From NCBI RefSeq assembly GCF_000003605.2, contig NW_003143650.1, positions 1-64,000 on the forward strand: a stretch of 64,000 bases of DNA, read 5' to 3'. Under the pieces are notes generated by a model. The model was not told the DNA's origin and did not search any database. It was given only the letters and a program-made list of their open reading frames with translations. A program made the position numbers and the translations under genes. The DNA comes from Saccoglossus kowalevskii. Its lineage: Eukaryota; Hemichordata; Enteropneusta; Harrimaniidae. Position 1 is the first letter of the stretch. The number at the start of each line of letters is the position of its first letter. Shown one piece after another: positions 26,991 to 40,270 of this stretch.

Positions 26991-28010
26991 ATACGCCGAC
27001 TACAACCAGTCTACGCATGTTTAGCTCCGGTGTGTCTGTCTGTATCTCTGTCCACGTATGTGTCCGATACGCCGACTACAACCAGTCTACGCATGTTTAG
27101 CTCCGGTGTGTCTGTCTGTATCTCTGTCCGCGTATGTGTACGATACGCCGACTACAACCAGTCTATGCATGTTTAGCTCCGGAGTGTCTGTCTGTATCTC
27201 TGTCCACGTATGTGTCCGATACGCCGACTACAACCAGTCTACGCATGTTTACCTCCGGTGTGTCTGTCTGTATCTCTGTCCACGTATGTGTCCGATACGC
27301 CGACTACAACTAGTCTACGCATGTTTAGCTCAGATGTGTCTGTCTGTATCTCTGTCCACGTATGTGTCCGATACGCCGACTACAACCAGTCTACGCATGT
27401 TTAGCTCCGGTGTGTCTGTCTGTATCTCTGTCCACGTATGTGTCCGAAACGCCGACTACAACCAGTCTACGCATGTTTAGCTCCGATGTGTCTGTCTGTA
27501 TCTCTGTCCACGTATGTGTCCGATACGCCGACTACAACCAGTCTACGCATGTTTAGCTCCGGTGTGTCTGTCTGTATCTCTGTCCACGTATGTGTCCGAT
27601 ACGCCGACTACAACCAGTCTACGCATGTTTAGCTCCGGTGTGTCTGTCTGTATCTCTGTCCACGTATGTGTCCGATACGCCGACTACAACCAGTCTATGC
27701 ATGTTTAGCTCCGGTGTGTCTGTCTGTATCTCTGTCCGCGTATGTGTCCGATACGCCGACTACAACCAGTCTACGCATGTTTAGCTCCGGTGTGTCTGTC
27801 TGTATCTCTGTCCACGTATGTGTCCGATACGCCGACTACAACCAGTCTACGCATGTTTAGCTCCGGTGTGTCTGTCTGTATCTCTGTCCACGTATGTGTC
27901 CGATACGCTGACTACAACCAGTCTACGCATGTTTAGCTCCGGTGTGTCTGTCTGTATCTCTGTCCGCGTATGTGTCCGATACGCCGACTACAACCAGTCT
28001 ACGCATGTTT
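26990..28010 (+). repeat. ACTAGT-haplotype block, copy at 27.1-27.6 kb
   Basis: The order is gtgtacgatac (27140), ctccggagtg, tttacctcc (27252), ACTAGT (27309), ctcagatg and gtccgaaacg (27448). The same order and spacing occur at 41.4-41.8 kb (offset 14,279) and, without ctccggagtg, at 42.7-43.1 kb (offset 15,571). The block then continues as the tatgcatg to gctgac run also seen at 23.8-24.2 and 43.3-43.7 kb. Confidence 0.92.
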
Positions 28011-31000
28011 AGCTCCGGTGTGTCTGTCTGTATCTCTGTCCACGTATGTGTCCGATACGCCGACTACAACCAGTCTACGCATGTTTAGCTCTGGTGTCTG
28101 TCTGTATCTCTGTCCACGTATGTGTCCGATACGCCGACTACAACCAGTCTACGCATGTTTAGCTCCGGTGTGTCTGTCTGTATCTCTGTCCACGTATGTG
28201 TCCGATACGCCGACTACAACCAGTCTACGCATGTTTAGCTCCGGTGTGTCTGTCTGTATCTCTGTCCGCGTATGTGTCCGATACGCCGACTACAACCAGT
28301 CTACGCATGTTTAGCTCCGGTGTGTCTGTCTGTATCTCTGTCCGCGTATGTGTCCGATACGCCGACTACAACCAGTCTACGCATGTTTAGCTCCGGTGTG
28401 TCTGTCTGTATCTCTGTCCACGTATGTGTCCGATACGCCGACTACAACCAGTCTACGCATGTTTAGCTCCGGTGTGTCTGTCTGTATCTCTGTCCACGTA
28501 TGTGTCTGATACGCTGACTACAACCAGTCTACGCATGTTTAGCTCCGGTGTGTCTGTCTGTATCTCTGTCCACGTATGTGTCAGATACGCCGACTACAAC
28601 CAGTCTACGCATGTTTAGCTCCGGTGTGTCTGTCTGTATCTCTGTCCACGTATGTGTCAGATACGCCGACTACAACCAGTCTACGCATGCTTAGCTCCGG
28701 TGTGTCTGTCTGTATCTCTGTCCACGTATGTGTCCGATACGCCGACTACAACCAGTCTACGCATGTTTAGCTCCGGTGTGTCTGTATCTCTGTCCACGTA
28801 TGTGTCCGATACGCCGACTACAACCAGTCTACACATGTTTAGCTCCGATGTGTCTGTCTGTATCTCTGTCCACGTATGTGTCCGATACGCCGACTACAAC
28901 CAGTCTACGCATGTTTAGCTCCGGTGTGTTTGTCTGTATCTCTGTCCACGTATGTGTCCGATATGCCGACTACAACCAGTATACGCATGTTTAGCTCCGG
29001 TGTGTCTGTCTGTATCTCTGTCCACGTATGTGTCCGATACGCCGAGTACAACCAGTCTACGCATGTTTAGCTCCGGTGTGTCTGTCTGTATCTCTGTCCA
29101 CGTATGTGTCCGATACGCCGACTACAACCAGTATACGCATGTTTAGCTCCGGTGTGTCTGTCTGTATCTCTGTCCACGTATGTGTCCGATACGCCGAGTA
29201 CAACCAGTCTACGCATGTTTAGCTCCGGTGTGTCTGTCTGTATCTCTGTCCACGTATGTGTCCGATACGCCGACTACAACCAGTCTACGCATGTTTAGCT
29301 CCGGTGTGTCTGTCTGTATCTCTGTCCACGTATGTGTCCGATACGCCGACTACAACCAGTCTACGCATGTTTAGCTCTGGTGTGTCTGTCTGTATCTCTG
29401 TCCGCGTATGTGTCCGATACGCCGACTACAACCAGTCTACGCATGTTTAGCTCTGGTGTGTATGTCTGTATCTCTGTCCGCGTATGTGTCCGATACGCCG
29501 ACTACAACCAGTCTACGCATGTTCAGCTCCGGTGTGTCTGTCTGTATCTCTGTCCACGTATGTGTCCGATACGCCGACTACAACCAGTCTACGCATGTTT
29601 AGCTCCGATGTGTCTGTCTGTATCTCTGTCCACGTATGTGTCCGATACGCCGACTACAACCAGTCTACGCATGTTTAGCTCCGATGTGTCTGTCTGTATC
29701 TCTGTCCACGTATGTGTCCGATACGCCCGACTACAACCAGTCTACGCATGTTTAGCTCCGGTGTGTCTGTCTGTATCTCTGTCCACGTATGTGTCCGATA
29801 CGCCAACTACAACCAGTCTACGCATGTTTAGCTCCGGTGTGTCTGTCTGTATCTCTGTCCACGTATGTGTCCGATACGCCGACTACAACCAGTCTACGCA
29901 TGTTTAGCTCCGGTGTGTCTGTCTGTATCTCTGTCCACGTATGTGTCTGATACACCGACTACAACCAGTCTACGCATGTTTAGCTCCGGTGTGTCTGTCT
30001 GTATCTCTCTCCACGTATGTGTCTGATACGCCGACTACAACCAGTCTATGCATGTTTAGCTCCGGTGTGTCTGTCTGTATCTCTGTCCACGTATGTGTCT
30101 GATACGCCGACTACAACCAGTCTACGCATGTTTAGCTCTGGTGTGTCTGTCTGTATCTCTGTCCACGTATGTGTCCGATACGCCGACTACAACCAGTCTA
30201 CGCATGTTTAGCTTCGGTGTGTCTGTCTGTATCTCTGTCCACGTATGTGTCCGATACGCCGACTACAACCAGTCTACGCATGTTTAGCTCCAGTGTGTCT
30301 GTCTGTATCTCTGTCCACGTATGTGTCCGATACGCCGACTACAACCAGTCTACGCATGTTTAGCTCCGGTGTGTCTGTCTGTATCTCTGTCCACGTATGT
30401 GTCCGATACGCCGACTACAACCAGTCTACGCATGTTTAGCTCCGGTGTGTCTGTCTGTATCTCTGTCCACGTATGTGTCCGATACGCCGACTACAACCAG
30501 TCTACGCATGTTTAGCTCCGGTGTGTCTGTCTGTATCTCTGTCCACGTATGTGTCCGATACGCCGACTACAACCAGTCTACGCATGTTTAGCTCCGGTGT
30601 GTCTGTCTGTATCTCTGTCCACGTATGTGTCCGATACGCCGACTACAACCAGTCTACGCATGTTTAGCTCTGGTGTGTCTGTCTGTATCTCTGTCCGCGT
30701 ATGTGTCCGATACGCCGACTACAACCAGTCTACGCATGTTTAGCTCCGGTGTGTCTGTCTGTATCTCTGTCCACGTATGTGTCCGATACGCCGACTACAA
30801 CCAGTCTACGCATGTTTAGCTCCGGTGTGTCTGTCTGTATCTCTGTCCACGTATGTGTCCGATACGCCGACTACAACAAGTATACGCATGTTTAGCTCCG
30901 GTGTGTCTGTCTGTATCTCTGTCCACGTATGTGTCCGATACGCCGAGTACAACCAGTCTACGCATGTTTAGCTCCGGTGTGTCTGTCTGTATCTCTGTCC

Positions 31001-32890
31001 ACGTATGTGTCCGATACGCCGACTACAACCAGTCTACGCATGTTTAGCTCCGGTGTGTCTGTCTGTATCTCTGTCCACGTATGTGTCTGATACGCCGACT
31101 ACAACCAGTCTACGCATGTTTAGCTCCGGTGTGTCTGTCTGTATCTCTGTCCACGTATGTGTCCGATACGCCGACTACAACCAGTCTACGCATGTTTAGC
31201 TCTGGTGTGTCTGTCTGTAACTCTGTCCACGTATGTGTCCGATACACCGACTACAACCAGTCTACACATGTTTAGCTCTGGTGTGTCTGTCTGTATCTCT
31301 GTCCGCGTATGTGTCCGATACGCCGACTACAACCAGTCTACGCATGTTTAGCTCCGGTGTGTCTGTCTGTATCTCTGTCCACGTATGTGTCCGATACGCC
31401 GACTACAACCAGTCTACGCATGTTTAGCTCTGGTGTGTCTGTCTGTATCTCTGTCCGCGTATGTGTCCGATACGCCGACTACAACCAGTCTACGCATGTT
31501 TAGCTCCGGTGTGTCTGTCTGTATCTCTGTCCACGTATGTGTCCGATACGCCGACTACAACCAGTCTACGCATGTTTAGCTCCGGTGTGTCTGTCTGTAT
31601 CTCTGTCCACGTATGTGTCCGATACGCCGACTACAACCAGTCTACGCATGTTTAGCTCCGGTGTGTCTGTCTGTATCTCTGTCCACGTATGTGTCCGATA
31701 CGCCGACTACAACCAGTCTACGCATGTTTAGCTCCGGTGTGTCTGTCTGTATCTCTGTCCACGTATGTGTCCGATACGCCGACTACAACCAGTCTACGCA
31801 TGTTTAGCTCCGGTGTGTCTGTCTGTATCTCTGTCCACGTATGTGTCTGATACGCCGACTACAACCAGTCTACGCATGTTTAGCTCCGGTGTGTCTGTCT
31901 GTATCTCTGTCCACGTATGTGTCCGATACGCCGACTACAACCAGTCTATGCATGTTTAGCTCCGGTGTGTCTGTCTGTATCTCTGTCCACGTATGTGTCC
32001 GATACGCCGACTACAACCAGTCTACGCATGTTTAGCTCTGGTGTGTCTGTATGTATCTCTGTCCACGTATGTGTCCGATACGCCGACTACAACCAGTCTA
32101 CGCATGTTTAGCTCCGGTGTGTCTGTCGGTATCTCTGTCCACGTATGTGTCCGATACGCCGACTACAACCAGTCTACGCATGTTTAGCTCCGGTGTGTCT
32201 GTCTGTATCTCTGTCCGCGTATGTGTCCGATACGCCGACTACAACCAGTCTACGCATGTTTAGCTCCGGTGTGTCTGTCTGTATCTCTGTCCGCGTATGT
32301 GTCTGATACGCCGACTACAACCAGTCTACGCATGTTTAGCTCCGGTGTGTCTGTCTGTATCTCTGTCCACGTATGTGTCCGATACGCCGACTACAACCAG
32401 TCTATGCATGTTTAGCTCCGGTGTGTCTGTCTGTATCTCTGTCCGCGTATGTGTCCGATACGCCGACTACAACCAGTCTACGCATGTTTAGCTCCGGTGT
32501 GTCTGTCTGTATCTCTGTCCGCGTATGTGTCTGATACGCTGACTACAACCAGTCTACGCATGTTTAGCTCCGGTGTCTGTCTGTATCTCTGTCCACGTAT
32601 GTGTCCGATACGCCGACTACAACCAGTCTACGCATGTTTAGCTCCGGTGTGTCTGTCTGTATCTCTGTCCACGTATGTGTCCGATACGCCGACTACAACC
32701 AGTCTACGCATGTTTAGCTCCGGTGTGTCTGTCTGTATCTCTGTCCGCGTATGTGTCCGATACGCCGACTACAACCAGTCTACGCATGTTTAGCTCCGGT
32801 GTGTCTGTCTGTATCTCTGTCCACGTATGTGTCCGATACGCCGACTACAACCAGTCTACGCATGTTTAGCTCCGGTGTGTCTGTCTGTAT
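28010..32890 (+). repeat. Satellite segment rich in gtccacg units with gtcagatac, gagtacaacc and agtatacg markers
   Basis: Length variants are 74-bp units at about 28091 and 32571, a 72-bp unit at about 28781 and an extra C at about 29727 (gcccgac). Two neighbouring units carry gtcagatac (about 28581, 28657). A two-unit motif (agtatacg then gagtacaacc) occurs at about 28979/29044, 29131/29196 and 30881/30944; the first two are a 152-bp dimer repeat. A TTCAG unit lies at 29524. 30.2-30.6 and 31.5-31.8 kb are runs of nearly identical consensus gtccacg units. No other sequence class is seen. Confidence 0.92.
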
Positions 32891-34100
32891 CTCTGTCCGC
32901 GTATGTGTACGATACGCCGACTACAACCAGTCTATGCATATTTAGCTCCGGTGTGTCTGTCTGTATCTCTGTCCACGTATGTGTCCGATACGCCGACTAC
33001 AACTAGTCTACGCATGTTTAGCTCAGATGTGTCTGTCTGTATCTCTGTCCACGTATGTGTCCGATACGCCGACTACAACCAGTCTACGCATGTTTAGCTC
33101 CGGTGTGAATGTCTGTATCTCTGTCCACGTATGTGTCCGAAACGCCGACTACAACCAGTCTACGCATGTTTAGCTCCGATGTGTCTGTCTGTATCTCTGT
33201 CCACGTATGTGTCCGATACGCCGACTACAACCAGTCTACGCATGTTTAGCTCCGGTGTGTCTGTCTGTATCTCTGTCCACGTATGTGTCCGATACGCCGA
33301 CTACAACCAGTCTACGCATGTTTAGCTCCGGTGTGTCTGTCTGTATCTCTGTCCGCGTATGTGTCCGATACGCCGACTACAACCAGTCTACGCATGTTTA
33401 GCTCCGGTGTGTCTGTCTGTATCTCTGTCCACGTATGTGTCCGATACGCCGACTACAACCAGTCTACGCATGTTTAGCTCCGGTGTGTCTGTCTGTATCT
33501 CTGTCCACGTATGTGTCCGATACGCCGACTACAACCAGTCTACGCATGTTTAGCTCCGGTGTGTCTGTCTGTATCTCTGTCCACGTATGTGTCCGATACG
33601 CCGACTACAACTAGTCTACGCATGTTTAGCTCAGATGTGTCTGTCTGTATCTCTGTCCACGTATGTGTCCGATACGCCGACTACAACCAGTCTACGCATG
33701 TTTAGCTCCGGTGTGTCTGTCTGTATCTCTGTCCACGTATGTGTCCGAAACGCCGACTACAACCAGTCTACGCATGTTTAGCTCCGATGTGTCTGTCTGT
33801 ATCTCTGTCCACGTATGTGTCCGATACGCCGACTACAACCAGTCTACGCATGTTTAGCTCCGGTGTGTCTGTCTGTATCTCTGTCCACGTATGTGTCCGA
33901 TACGCCGACTACAACCAGTCTACGCATGTTTAGCTCCAGTGTGTCTGTCTGTATCTCTGTCCACGTATGTGTCCGATACGCCGACTACAACCAGTCTACG
34001 CATGTTTAGCTCCAGTGTGTCTGTCTGTATCTCTGTCCGCGTATGTGTCCGATACGCCGACTACAACCAGTCTACGCATGTTTAGCTCCGGTGTGTCTGT
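32890..34100 (+). repeat. ACTAGT-haplotype block, two copies 608 bp apart
   Basis: ACTAGT at 33002 and 33610 is spaced by exactly 608 bp (8 x 76). Each is followed by gctcagatg and by gtccgaaacg at +139 (33141 and 33749). The first copy has gtgtacgatac 93 bp upstream and a private gtgtgaatg change. The second is followed by two gctccagtg units. Confidence 0.92.
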
Positions 34101-35230
34101 CTGTATCTCTGTCCACGTATGTGTCCGATACGCCGACTACAACCAGTCTACGCATGTTTAGCTCCGGTGTGTCTGTCTGTATCTCTGTCCACGTATGTGT
34201 CCGATACGCCGACTACAACCAGTCTACGCATGTTTAGCTCCGGTGTGTCTGTCTGTATCTCTGTCCACGTATGTGTCCGATACGCCGACTACAACCAGTC
34301 TACGCATGTTTAGCTCCGGTGTGTCTGTCTGTATCTCTGTCCGCGTATGTGTCCGATACGCCGACTACAACCAGTCTACGCATGTTTAGCTCCGGTGTGT
34401 CTGTCTGTATCTCTGTCCGCGTATGTGTCCGATACGCCGACTACAACCGGTCTACGCATGTTTAGCTCCAGTGTGTCTGTCTGTATCTCTGTCCGCGTAT
34501 GTGTCCGATACGCCGACTACAACCAGTCTACGCATGTTTAGCTCCGGTGTGTCTGTCTGTATCTCTGTCTGCATATGTGTCCGATACGCCGACTACAACC
34601 AGTCTACGCATGTTTAGCTCCGGTGTGTCTGTCTGTATCTCTGTCCGCGTATGTGTCCGATACGCCGACTACAACCAGTCTACGCATGTTTAGCTCCGGT
34701 GTGTCTGTCTGTATCTCTGTCCGCGTATGTGTCCGATACGCCGACTACAACCAGTCTACGCATGTTTAGCTCCGGTGTGTCTGTCTGTATCTCTGTCCAC
34801 GTATGTGTCCGACACGGCGACTACAACCAGTCTACGCATGTTTAGCTCCGGTGTGTCTGTCTGTATCTCTGTCCACGTATGTGTCCGATACGGCGACTAC
34901 AACCAGTCTACGCATGTTTAGCTCCGGTGTGTCTGTCTGTTTCTCTGTCCATGTATGTGTCCGATACGCCGACTACAACCAGTCTACGCATGTTTAGCTC
35001 CGGTGTGTCTGTCTTGTATCTTCTGTTCACGTATGTGTCCGATACGCCGACTACAACCGGTCTACGCATGTTTAGCTCCGGTGTGTCTGTCTGTATCTCT
35101 GTTTGCGTATGTGTCCGATACGCCGACTACAACCAGTCTACGCATGTTTAGCTCCGGTGTGTCTGTCTGTATCTCTGTCCGCGTATGTGTCCGATACGCC
35201 GACTACAAACCAGTCTACGCATGTTTAGCT
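34100..35230 (+). repeat. Satellite segment with an irregular patch at 34.8-35.2 kb
   Basis: Up to about 34.79 kb units are close to consensus, mostly gtccgcg-type. From about 34.81 kb successive units carry uncommon changes: gacacggcgac, gatacggcgac, gtctgtttctctg with gtccatg, then a unit with two extra T (gtcttgtatcttctgttcacg region, about 35014-35030), aaccggtc, ctctgtttgcg and an extra A (tacaaaccag, about 35207). Most of these are not CpG transitions, unlike the rest of the array. Confidence 0.88.
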
Positions 35231-37100
35231 CCGGTGTGTCTGTCTGTATCTCTGTCCGCGTATGTGTCCGATACGCCGACTACAACCAGTCTACGCATGT
35301 TTAGCTCCGGTGTGTCTGTCTGTATCTCTGTCCACGTATGTGTCCGATACGCCGACCTCAACCAGTCTATGCATGTTTAGCTCCGGTGTGTCTGTCTGTA
35401 TCTCTGTCCACGTATGTGTCCGATACGCCGACTACAACCAGTCTACGCATGTTTAGCTCCGGTGTGTCTGTCTGTATCTCTGTCCACGTATGTGTCCGAT
35501 ACGCCGACTACAACCAGTCTACGCATGTTTAGCTCCGGTGTGTCTGTCTGTATCTCTGTCCGCGTATGTGTCCGATACACCAACTACAACCAGTCTACGC
35601 ATGTTTAGCTCCGGTGTGTCTGTCTGTATCTCTGTCCGCGTTTGTGTCCGATACGCCGACTACAACCAGTCTACGCATGTTTAGCTCCGGTGTGTCTGTC
35701 TGTATCTCTGTCCGCATATGTGTCCGATATGCCGACTACAACCAGTCTACGCATGTTTAGCTCCGGTGTGTCTGTCTGTATCTCTGTCCGCATATGTGTC
35801 CGATACGCCGACTACAACCAGTCTATGCATGTTTAGCTCCGGTGTGTCTGTCTGTATCTCTGTCCGCGTATGTGTTCGATACGCCAACTGCAACCAGTCT
35901 ACACATGTTTAGCTCCGGTGTGTCTGTCATACGCCGACTACAACCAGTCTACGCATGTTTAGCTCCGGTGTGTCTGTCTGTATCTCTGTCCACGTATGTG
36001 TCCGATATGCCGACTACAACCAGTCTACGCATGTTTAGCTCCGGTGTGTCTGTCTGTATCTCTGTCCACGTATGTGTCCGATACGCCGACTACAACCAGT
36101 CTACGCATGTTTAGCTCCAGTGTGTCTGTCTGTATCTCTGTCCACGTATGTGTCCGATACGCCGACTACAACCAGTCTACGCATGTTTAGCTCCGGTGTG
36201 TCTGTCTGTATCTCTGTCCACGTATGTGTCCGATACGCCGACTACAACCAGTCTACGCATGTTTAGCTCCGGTGTGTCTGTCTGTATCTCTGTCCGCGTA
36301 TGTGTCCGATACGCCGACTACAACCAGTCTACGCATGTTTAGCTCCGGTGTGTCTGTCTGTATCTCTGTCCGCGTATGTGTCCGATACGCCGACTACAAC
36401 CAGTCTACGCATGTTTAGCTCCGGTGTGTCTGTCTGTATCTCTGTCCACGTATGTGTCCGATACGCCGACTACAACCAGTCTATGCATGTTTAGCTCCGG
36501 TGTGTCTGTCTGTATCTCTGTCCGCGTATGTGTCCGATACGCCGACTACAACCAGTCTACGCATGTTTAGCTCCGGTGTGTCTGTCTGTATCTCTGTCCA
36601 CGTATGTGTCCGATACGCCGACTACAACCAGTCTACGCATGTTTAGCTCCGGTGTGTCTGTCTGTATCTCTGTCCGCGTATGTGTCCGATACGCCGACTA
36701 CAACCAGTCTACGCATGTTTAGCTCCGGTGTGTCTGTCTGTATCTCTGTCCGCGTATGTGTCCGATACGCCGACTACAACCAGTCTACGCATGTTTAGCT
36801 CCGGTGTCTGTCTGTATCTCTGTCCACGTATGTGTCCGATACGCCGACTACAACCAGTCTACGCCTGTTTAGCTCCGGTGTGTCTGTCTGTATCTCTGTC
36901 CACGTATGTGTCCGATACGCCGACTACAACCAGTCTACGCATGTTTAGCTCCGGTGTGTCTGTCTGTATCTCTGTCCGCGTATGTGTCCGATACGCCGAC
37001 TACAACCAGTCTACGCATGTTTAGCTCCGGTGTGTCTGTCTGTATCTCTGTCCACGTATGTGTCCGATACGCCGACTACAACCAGTCTACGCATGTTTAG
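35230..37100 (+). repeat. Satellite segment with copies of 9.1 and 11.2 kb blocks
   Basis: The segment includes gacctcaacc (about 35356), gcgtttgtg (about 35638), two gcatatg units (about 35704, 35780), an odd unit with gtgttcgatacgccaactgc, and a 50-bp unit (junction 35928) followed by gatatgcc. A 74-bp unit lies at about 36803 with acgcctgttt (36860) after it. 36.65-37.3 kb repeats 11.2-11.85 kb (offset 25,446). Confidence 0.92.
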
Positions 37101-39030
37101 CTCCGGTGTGTCTGTCTGTATCTCTGTCCGCGTATGTGTACGATACGCCGACTACAACCAGTCTATGCATGTTTAGCTCCGGTGTGTCTGTCTGTATCTC
37201 TGTCCACGTATGTGTCCGATACGCCGACTACAACCAGTCTACGCATGTTTAGCTCCGGTGTGTCTGTCTGTATCTCTGTCCACGTATGTGTCCGATACGC
37301 CGACTACAACTAGTCTACGCATGTTTAGCTCAGATGTGTCTGTCTGTATCTCTGTCCACGTATGTGTCCGATACGCCGACTACAACCAGTCTACGCATGT
37401 TTAGCTCCAGTGTGTCTGTCTGTATCTCTGTCCACGTATGTGTCCGATACGCCGACTACAACCAGTCTACGCATGTTTAGCTCCGGTGTGTCTGTCTGTA
37501 TCTCTGTCCACGTATGTGTCCGATACGCCGACTACAACCAGTCTACGCATGTTTAGCTCCGGTGTGTCTGTCTGTATCTCTGTCCACGTATGTGTCCGAT
37601 ACGCGGACTACAACCAGTCTACGCATGTTTAGCTCCGGTGTGTCTGTCTGTATCTCTGTCCGCGTATGTGTCCGATACGCCGACTACAACCAGTCTACGC
37701 ATGTTTAGCTCCGGTGTGTCTGTCTGTATCTCTGTCCACGTATGTGTCCGATACGCCGACTACAACCAGTCTACGCATGTTTAGCTCCGGTGTGTCTGTC
37801 TGTATCTCTGTCCACGTATGTGACCGATACGCCGACTACAACCAGTCTACGCATGTTTAGCTCCGGTGTGTCTGTCTGTATCTCTGTCCACGTATGTGTC
37901 CGATACGCCGACTACAACCAGTCTACGCATGTTTAGCTCCGGTGTGTCTGTCTGTATCTCTGTCCGCGTATGTGTCCGATACGCCGACTACAACCGGTCT
38001 ACGCATGTTTAGCTCCAGTGTGTCTGTCTGTATCTCTGTCCGCGTATGTGTCCGATATGCCGACTACAACCAGTCTACGCATGTTTAGCTCCGGTGTGTC
38101 TGTCTGTATCTCTGTCCGCGTATGTGTCCGATACGCCGACTACAACCGGTCTACGCATGTTTAGCTCCAGTGTGTCTGTCTGTATCTCTGTCCGCGTATG
38201 TGTCCGATATGCCGACTACAACCAGTCTACGCATGTTTAGCTCCGGTGTGTCTGTCTGTATCTCTGTCCACGTATGTGTCCGATACGCCGACTACAACCA
38301 GTCTACGCATGTTTAGCTCCGGTGTGTCTGTCTGTATCTCTGTCCACGTATGTGTCCGATACGCCGACTACAACCAGTCTACGCATGTTTAGCTCCGGTG
38401 TGTCTGTCTGTATCTCTGTCCACGTATGTGTCCGATACGCTGACTACAACCAGTCTACGCATGTTTAGCTCCGGTGTGTCTGTCTGTATCTCTGTCCACG
38501 TATGTGTCCGATACGCCGACTACAACCAGTCTACGCATGTTTAGCTCCGGTGTGTCTGTCTGTATCTCTGTCCACGTATGTGTCCGATACGCCGACTACA
38601 ACCAGTCTACGCATGTTTAGCTCCGGTGTGTCTGTCTGTATCTCTGTCCACGTATGTGTCCGATACGCCGACTACAACCAGTCTACGCATGTTTAGCTCC
38701 GGTGTGTCTGTCTGTATCTCTGTCCACGTATGTGTCCGATACGCCGACTACAACCAGTCTACGCATGTTTAGCTCCAGTGTGTCTGTCTGTATCTCTGTC
38801 CACGTATGTGTCCGATACGCCGACTACAACCAGTCTACGCATGTTTAGCTCCAGTGTGTCTGTCTGTATCTCTGTCCACGTATGTGTCCGATACGCCGAC
38901 TACAACCAGTCTACGCATGTTTAGCTCCGGTGTGTCTGTCTGTATCTCTGTCTGCGTATGTGTCCGATACGCAGACTACAACCAGTCTACGCATGTTTAG
39001 CTCCGGTGTGTCTGTCTGTATCTCTGTCCA
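37100..39030 (+). repeat. Satellite segment with an isolated ACTAGT unit and a 152-bp dimer repeat
   Basis: ACTAGT at 37309 is followed by gctcagatg but not by gaaacg, and has gtgtacgatac 169 bp upstream. Private changes are acgcggac (about 37603) and gtgaccgatac (about 37822). ACCGGT at 37993 and 38145 is 152 bp apart, each followed by gctccagtg and gatatgcc, so two units were duplicated together. Confidence 0.9.
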
Positions 39031-40270
39031 CGTATGTGTCCGATACGCCGACTACAACCAGTCTACGCATGTTTAGCTCCGGTGTGTCTGTCTGTATCTC
39101 TGTCCGCGTTTGTGTCTGATACGCCGACTACAACCAGTCTACGCATGTTTAGCTCCGGTGTGTCTGTCTGTATCTCTGTCCGCGTATGTGTCCGATACGC
39201 CGACTACAACCAGTCTACGCATGTTTAGCTCCGGTGTGTCTGTCTGTATCTCTGTCCGCATATGTGTCCGATACGCCGACTACAACCAGTATACGCATGT
39301 TTAGCTCCGGTGTGTCTGTCTGTATCTCTGTCCGCGTATGTGTCCGATACGCCGACTACAACCAGTCTACGCATGTTTAGCTCCGGTGTGTCTGTCATAC
39401 GCCGACTACAACCAGTCTACGCATGTTTAGCTCCGGTGTGTCTGTCTGTATCTCTGTCCACGTATGTGTCCGATATGCCGACTACAACCAGTCTACGCAT
39501 GTTTAGCTCCGGTGTGTCTGTCTGTATCTCTGTCCACGTATGTGTCCGATACGCCGACTACAACCAGTCTACGCATGTTTAGCTCCGGTGTGTCTGTCTG
39601 TATCTCTGTCCACGTATGTGTCCGATACGCCGACTACAACCAGTCTACGCATGTTTAGCTCCGGTGTGTCTGTCTGTATCTCTGTCCACGTATGTGTCCG
39701 ATACGCCGACTACAACCAGTCTACGCATGTTTAGCTCCGGTGTGTCTGTCTGTATCTCTGTCCACGTATGTGTCCGATACGCCGACTACAACCAGTCTAC
39801 GCATGTTTAGCTCCGGTGTGTCTGTCTGTATCTCTGTCCGCGTATGTGTCCGATACGCCGACTACAACCAGTCTACGCATGTTTAGCTCCGGTGTGTCTG
39901 TCTGTATCTCTGTCCGCGTATGTGTCCGATACGCCGACTACAACCAGTCTACGCATGTTTAGCTCCGGTGTGTCTGTCTGTATCTCTGTCCACGTATGTG
40001 TCCGATACGCCGACTACAACCAGTCTACGCATGTTTAGCTCCGGTGTGTCTGTCTGTTCTCTGTCCACGTATGTGTCCGATACGCTGACTACAACCAGTC
40101 TTCGCATGTTTAGCTCCGGTGTGTCTGTCTGTATCTCTGTCCACGTATGTGTCCGATACGCCGACTACAACCAGTCTACGCATGTTTAGCTCCGGTGTGT
40201 CTGTCTGTATCTCTGTCCGCGTATGTGTCCGATACGCCGACTACAACCAGTCTACGCATGTTTAGCTCCG
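39030..40270 (+). repeat. Satellite block shared with 46.05-46.6 kb
   Basis: Linked variants gcgtttgtg (about 39107), gcatatg with agtatacg (39291), a 50-bp unit (junction 39396) and gatatgcc recur with an offset of 7,014 at 46.1-46.5 kb (50-bp junction 46410). A 75-bp unit lies at about 40047 with ttcgcatg after it. Confidence 0.9.
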
